A stretch of DNA of 64,000 nucleotides. Source: Chitinophaga polysaccharea. Its GTDB lineage: Bacteria; Bacteroidota; Bacteroidia; Chitinophagales; Chitinophagaceae. Under the pieces are notes generated by a model, which was given only the letters and a program-made list of their open reading frames with translations, was not told the origin of the DNA and searched no databases. The translations under genes were made by a program, and so were the position numbers. Where the stretch lies: positions 794,001 through 858,000 of the forward strand of contig NZ_CABFVU010000002.1 of NCBI RefSeq assembly GCF_902150045.1. Direction: 5' to 3'. Shown here one piece after another: positions 60,694 through 64,000 of this stretch; position 1 is the first letter of the stretch; the number at the start of each line of letters is the position of its first letter.

Positions 60694-61920
60694 ATGAACA
60701 GAGTAGTGATCACTGGGATGGGAATCTATTCCTGCATCGGAAAGGATATGCAGGAAGTGAGGGATTCATTGTATCAGGGTAAATCCGGTATTGTGCTGGA
60801 CCCTGAAAGAAAAGCATTTGGTTATCGTTCCGGATTAACCGGGTATATAGAAAGGCCTGAGCTCAAAGGGCTGCTTGACCGTCGCGCGAGGCTGATGATG
60901 CCCGAGCAGGCGGAATTTGCCTACATGGCCACCCGCGAGGCCCTTGCCCAGGCGGGAATGACTCCTGAATATATCGACTCCACCCCCATAGGGCTTTTAT
61001 ATGGCAACGACAGTTCTGCGAAGCCGGTAGTGGAAGCCAACGATATTATGCGGGCAAAAAAAGATACCATGCTGGTAGGTTCCGGGTCTGTTTTCCAGAC
61101 CATGAACTCCACGGTAAATATGAACCTGGCCACCATCTTTAAGCTCCGTGGCGTGAACTTCACCGTAAGCGCAGCCTGCGCCAGCGGTTCGCATGCTATC
61201 GGGCTTGGGTATATGTTTATCAGGAACGGGATGCAGGACGCTGTGATCTGCGGCGGAGCCCAGGAAGTAAATGTATACGGGATGGGTAACTTTGATGCCA
61301 TTGCTGCATTTTCTGTAAGGGAAGATGATCCTGCCCGTGCTTCCCGGCCTTTTGACCGCGACCGTGATGGACTGGTGCCCAGCGGTGGCGCAGCCACCGT
61401 GATCCTGGAAAGCCTGGAATCCGCACAGCGCAGGGGCGCCACCATCTTAGGGGAGGTGCTTGGATATGGCTTCTCGTCCAATGGCGCACATATCTCCAAT
61501 CCAACTGTAGACGGACCTGTAAGATCCCTGCAGATAGCCCTGCAGGATGCCGGTTTACAACCCGGCGATATAGAATATATCAACGCACACGCTACCTCTA
61601 CCGCCGCCGGCGATGCCAGCGAGGCCAAAGCTATTCACGAAGTGTTTGGCGCCTCCCGGCCCTACGTAAGCTCCACTAAGTCAATGACCGGTCATGAATG
61701 CTGGATGGCTGGTGCCAGCGAAATCGTATATTCCATGCTCATGATGCAGCACGGTTTTATAGCCCCGAATATCAACCTGGATAACCCCGACGAGGACGCC
61801 GCAAGGTTAAATATTGTAACCAGTACAATTAATAAAAGTTTTAATATATTTTTGTCCAACTCTTTTGGCTTCGGAGGAACAAATTCCTCCCTGATAGTAA
61901 GGGGGTGGAATGGAAAATAA
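60694..61920 (+). CDS. Beta-ketoacyl-ACP synthase (KS-alpha/FabF-like)
   Basis: 408 residues with the thiolase fold. The catalytic Cys162 is in VSAACASGSHAIG, the first His in INAHATSTAAGDASE, the second His in KSMTGHECWMAGASE, and the C-terminal SFGFGGTNSSLIV loop is present. It should elongate the 4-coumaroyl starter as part of the aryl polyene machinery. Elongation partners such as a chain-length factor are not in the window. Confidence 0.94.
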   Translation: MNRVVITGMGIYSCIGKDMQEVRDSLYQGKSGIVLDPERKAFGYRSGLTGYIERPELKGLLDRRARLMMPEQAEFAYMATREALAQAGMTPEYIDSTPIGLLYGNDSSAKPVVEANDIMRAKKDTMLVGSGSVFQTMNSTVNMNLATIFKLRGVNFTVSAACASGSHAIGLGYMFIRNGMQDAVICGGAQEVNVYGMGNFDAIAAFSVREDDPARASRPFDRDRDGLVPSGGAATVILESLESAQRRGATILGEVLGYGFSSNGAHISNPTVDGPVRSLQIALQDAGLQPGDIEYINAHATSTAAGDASEAKAIHEVFGASRPYVSSTKSMTGHECWMAGASEIVYSMLMMQHGFIAPNINLDNPDEDAARLNIVTSTINKSFNIFLSNSFGFGGTNSSLIVRGWNGK

Positions 61921-62014
61921 ATATCATTAACTTTGGCGCTCGGAATAGGATTAACTGATCAATGGACTAAATAAACACAAATTTTTAACCGACCTATATC
62001 TGATTTCACACTTT

Positions 62015-62272
62015 ATGGACACTAGAGAGATAATAACTGTTACGAATAAGTTTCTGGTAGAGGAGTTTGAAGCAAACCCCGCAGCCATCACGCCTGAAGC
62101 AAACATGAAATCCACGCTGGATCTGGACAGCCTGGATTATATCGACATGGTGGTAGTGATAGAAGATAACTTCGGATTTAAAGTAAAACCGGAGGAATTC
62201 CAGGCTATTGTTAGCTTCCAGGATTTCTACAACTATGTAGCCACTCGTGTACAACAAAAAGAACTGGTATAA
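62015..62272 (+). CDS. Acyl carrier protein
   Basis: 85 residues. Ser39 in LDLDSLDYIDMVVVIED is the phosphopantetheine site; EDNFGFKVKPEEFQAIVSFQDFYNYV completes the four-helix bundle. It is a dedicated ACP of the polyene cluster. Its last base is the first base of the acyltransferase ATG. Confidence 0.93.
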   Translation: MDTREIITVTNKFLVEEFEANPAAITPEANMKSTLDLDSLDYIDMVVVIEDNFGFKVKPEEFQAIVSFQDFYNYVATRVQQKELV

Positions 62273-63147
62273 TGCCTTCCTGGCAAGGAAAGTCTAAAGG
62301 GAATAAGTTCGGATATAGTTGTTTTGTTTTCCTGTTGAAACATGGAGGGGTAGCACCGGCGTATCTGTTGCTGAAGTTTGTGGCCTTCTATTTTTTTGCG
62401 TTTTCCTGGAGTTCCTCAAAACCTGTCTATCATTATTTCCGTACCAAAATCGGCTACAGCCGCGGGCGCGCATTGCTCAGTTTATACCGGAATTATCATG
62501 TATTTGGCCAAACACTGATCGATAAGGTAGTGGTAATGGCAGATATGTCCAATAAATTCACTTTTGAATTTGAGGGTGAACATTATTTACGCGAAATGAT
62601 TGCCGGCGGCAAAGGCGGCATCCTGCTAAGCGCTCATGTGGGCAACTGGGAAGTAGCCGGTCATTTGTTCAAGCGCCTGCAAACCCGTATCAATATAGTG
62701 ATGTTCGACGGAGAGCACCAGCGTGTAAAGGACTATCTCTCCGGTGTTACGGGCGACCGTAATATGAATATTATCGTGATCAAGGATGACCTTTCGCACA
62801 TTTATGCCATCAATGAAGCATTAAGTAACAAGGAGCTGGTGTGTATGCATGCCGACAGGTTCCTGCCAGGCAATAAAACAATAACGGCTCCTTTTTTAGG
62901 ACAGGATGCACGTTTCCCGGTAGGGCCCTTCCTGCTGGCTGCCACTTTCCGGGTACCGGTTTCCGTGGTATTCGCCTTCAAGGAATCATCTACCCATTAT
63001 CATTTTTTTGCCACTGAACCCCGTTTATACCACGGCCGGCGTAACCAGGGCGTAGAAACAGCCCTGCAGGATTTTGTACAGCATGTAGAAGAAAAAGTAT
63101 ACCGTTACCCGGTGCAATGGTTCAATTATTACGACTTTTGGGAATAA
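62272..63147 (+). CDS. LPLAT-family (LpxL/HtrB-like) acyltransferase
   Basis: 291 residues. An N-terminal hydrophobic segment (YLLLKFVAFYFFAF) anchors the protein. GGILLSAHVGNWEVAGHLF has the catalytic HxxxxE motif; VCMHADRFLPGNKTITAPFLGQDARFPVGPFLLAATFRVPV is the second conserved block. In aryl polyene and flexirubin clusters such enzymes transfer the finished acyl chain to an acceptor. Related lipid A acyltransferases share the motifs, but the context favours the polyene role. Confidence 0.9.
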   Translation: MPSWQGKSKGNKFGYSCFVFLLKHGGVAPAYLLLKFVAFYFFAFSWSSSKPVYHYFRTKIGYSRGRALLSLYRNYHVFGQTLIDKVVVMADMSNKFTFEFEGEHYLREMIAGGKGGILLSAHVGNWEVAGHLFKRLQTRINIVMFDGEHQRVKDYLSGVTGDRNMNIIVIKDDLSHIYAINEALSNKELVCMHADRFLPGNKTITAPFLGQDARFPVGPFLLAATFRVPVSVVFAFKESSTHYHFFATEPRLYHGRRNQGVETALQDFVQHVEEKVYRYPVQWFNYYDFWE

Positions 63148-63223
63148 ATGCGTGTTTTTACTGTTAATAATTTCGTATAATTCTATTTATTTCGTGTTTC
63201 ATTTTTAATAATAACTTGTGCAG

Positions 63224-63649
63224 ATGTTTATTCATTCAGACGATATTACCGCCTATATTCCCCAGCGTACGCCCATAGTGATGATCAGTGGCATCCTGGA
63301 AGTAAATGGTCCTGTAACGCGCACTGGCCTGCACATCGCCGCAGATAATATTTTTGTGGAGAACGGCGTGCTCACCGCCCCTGGCCTGATGGAAAATATT
63401 GCACAAACCGCCGCTGCCCGCATCGGCTATATCGCCAAACAGCAAAATACACCCGTTCCCCTGGGATTTATTGGCGCTGTAAAAGACCTGGAAATACTGG
63501 AACTGCCGCCGGCAGGGCAAATGATAGAAACCACCACCGAAATCGGTGCTGAAGTATTCAATGCTACTATGGTAACCGGCAAAGTAATGTTTGAAGGCCG
63601 CCTGATGGCACAATGCGAATTGAAAATATTTACCAATCCCCAAATTTAA
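63224..63649 (+). CDS. FabZ/FabA-like hotdog dehydratase
   Basis: 141 residues from the ATG at 63224; a GTG two codons earlier is in frame. Hotdog-fold opening ITAYIPQRTPIVMISGILEVNG and helix GLMENIAQTAAARIGYIAK are the usual FabZ-like layout. The segment FIGAVKDLEILELPPAGQMIETTTEI is also typical. The usual catalytic His in a HFPG motif is not seen; TAYIPQRTP stands in its place, as in 3-hydroxymyristoyl-type ApeI/ApeP paralogues of aryl polyene clusters, so activity should be checked. Confidence 0.8.
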   Translation: MFIHSDDITAYIPQRTPIVMISGILEVNGPVTRTGLHIAADNIFVENGVLTAPGLMENIAQTAAARIGYIAKQQNTPVPLGFIGAVKDLEILELPPAGQMIETTTEIGAEVFNATMVTGKVMFEGRLMAQCELKIFTNPQI

Positions 63650-63655
63650 TCACAC

Positions 63656-64000
63656 ATGAACTGCAGAAAATTAATTGCACTTCCGTTGCTGATGTTGAGC
63701 ATGATGACCATGACCGCGAATGCTCAAACGCTTAAAAACTTCCTGGAGAACAAAGATTCTTCCTTTACCTGGCTGGGTGTGGATTTTACACAAGCCAGGC
63801 TGCTTGGCGACGCCGCTGCCAAAACAGATGCCATCGTAGACCATGAGTTCACTGCCCTTAACCAGGTAATTGTGAACGAACAAAAGAAGTATGATGTACC
63901 AGGCGCCTTTCACCGGGATAAATACAATACCAGTATTGGTTTGGTGAACAAACGCAATGAAGCCATCAATGGAGATGCACTGAAATCTGATGAATCTTCC
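63656..64000 (+). CDS. Exported hypothetical protein of the flexirubin-type cluster (runs past window end)
   Basis: The ATG at 63656 opens 115 codons without a stop before the window ends. Signal peptide KLIALPLLMLSMMTMTANAQ, then TLKNFLENKDSSFTWLGVDFTQARLLGDAAAKTD. I do not recognise the family. It is 6 nt behind the dehydratase gene and so belongs to the cluster. It is not listed by simple complete-ORF searches because it lacks an end. Confidence 0.75.
   Translation, partial: MNCRKLIALPLLMLSMMTMTANAQTLKNFLENKDSSFTWLGVDFTQARLLGDAAAKTDAIVDHEFTALNQVIVNEQKKYDVPGAFHRDKYNTSIGLVNKRNEAINGDALKSDESS

Overview
The window comes from a member of the Bacteroidota, most likely a Chitinophaga-like member of the Chitinophagaceae. 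The signs are SusC/SusD pairs, a FecR/ECF sigma pair, DUF4270 and DUF4907 proteins, promoters of the TTG-N(18-20)-TAnnTTTG type, and a tyrosine-ammonia-lyase-led cluster of the flexirubin (aryl polyene) type. There are no rRNA or tRNA genes and no CRISPR array. Apart from one group II intron and a family of hairpin repeats it is chromosomal housekeeping and nutrient-acquisition DNA.

Layout. 1-6997: the end of a SusC gene, a SusD gene, an exported cyanophycinase and an exported beta-aspartyl peptidase, which together read as a locus for scavenging cyanophycin. A 1.9-kb group II intron sits exactly behind the SusD stop codon and its maturase carries an in-frame stop. 7052-9238: small stress- or envelope-type genes. 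9447-17667: ECF sigma factor (start region frameshifted), FecR anti-sigma, SusC, SusD and a secreted nucleotide-pyrophosphatase/phosphodiesterase. 17773-19069: SRAP and UmuD without UmuC, with paired operator-like dyads.

20082-34570 is a his-trp supercluster: hisGDCB, then the whole trpEGDCFBA operon, then hisH, a GNAT-HisA fusion, hisF and hisIE. Each half is preceded by a complete attenuator. The leader peptides MITNKHTHHHHHILPQG (his) and MQNIITNKHWWWHGIKS (trp) share the sequence ITNKH, and each leader is followed by a terminator and a competing antiterminator.

34831-42889: two tandem TlpA/ResA-like thioredoxins, a BlaI/M56 pair with operators, a peroxiredoxin, a DsbA-like protein, a true formylglycine-generating enzyme and a GH1 glycosidase. 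43140-50933: a DUF4270 lipoprotein with an outer-membrane barrel protein, a Kelch lipoprotein with DUF4907, a LytS/LytTR two-component system and a cysteine desulfurase. 51224-58190: GlmM, an LTA-synthase-like enzyme, a methyltransferase, PAP2, ZIP and CNNM/CorC membrane proteins. 58338-64000: the start of a flexirubin-type cluster (TAL, ketoreductase, ketosynthase, ACP, acyltransferase, dehydratase and an unfinished exported protein).

Scattered between genes is a family of five palindromic repeats (near 19.2, 34.7, 43.0, 47.4 and 51.1 kb). They have related ends (GCGGATTTTGTCT...), arms made of GATTAC-type units, and arms that differ between copies yet are complementary within a copy. Together with the his-trp supercluster and its paired leaders, this is the least conventional feature of the window.
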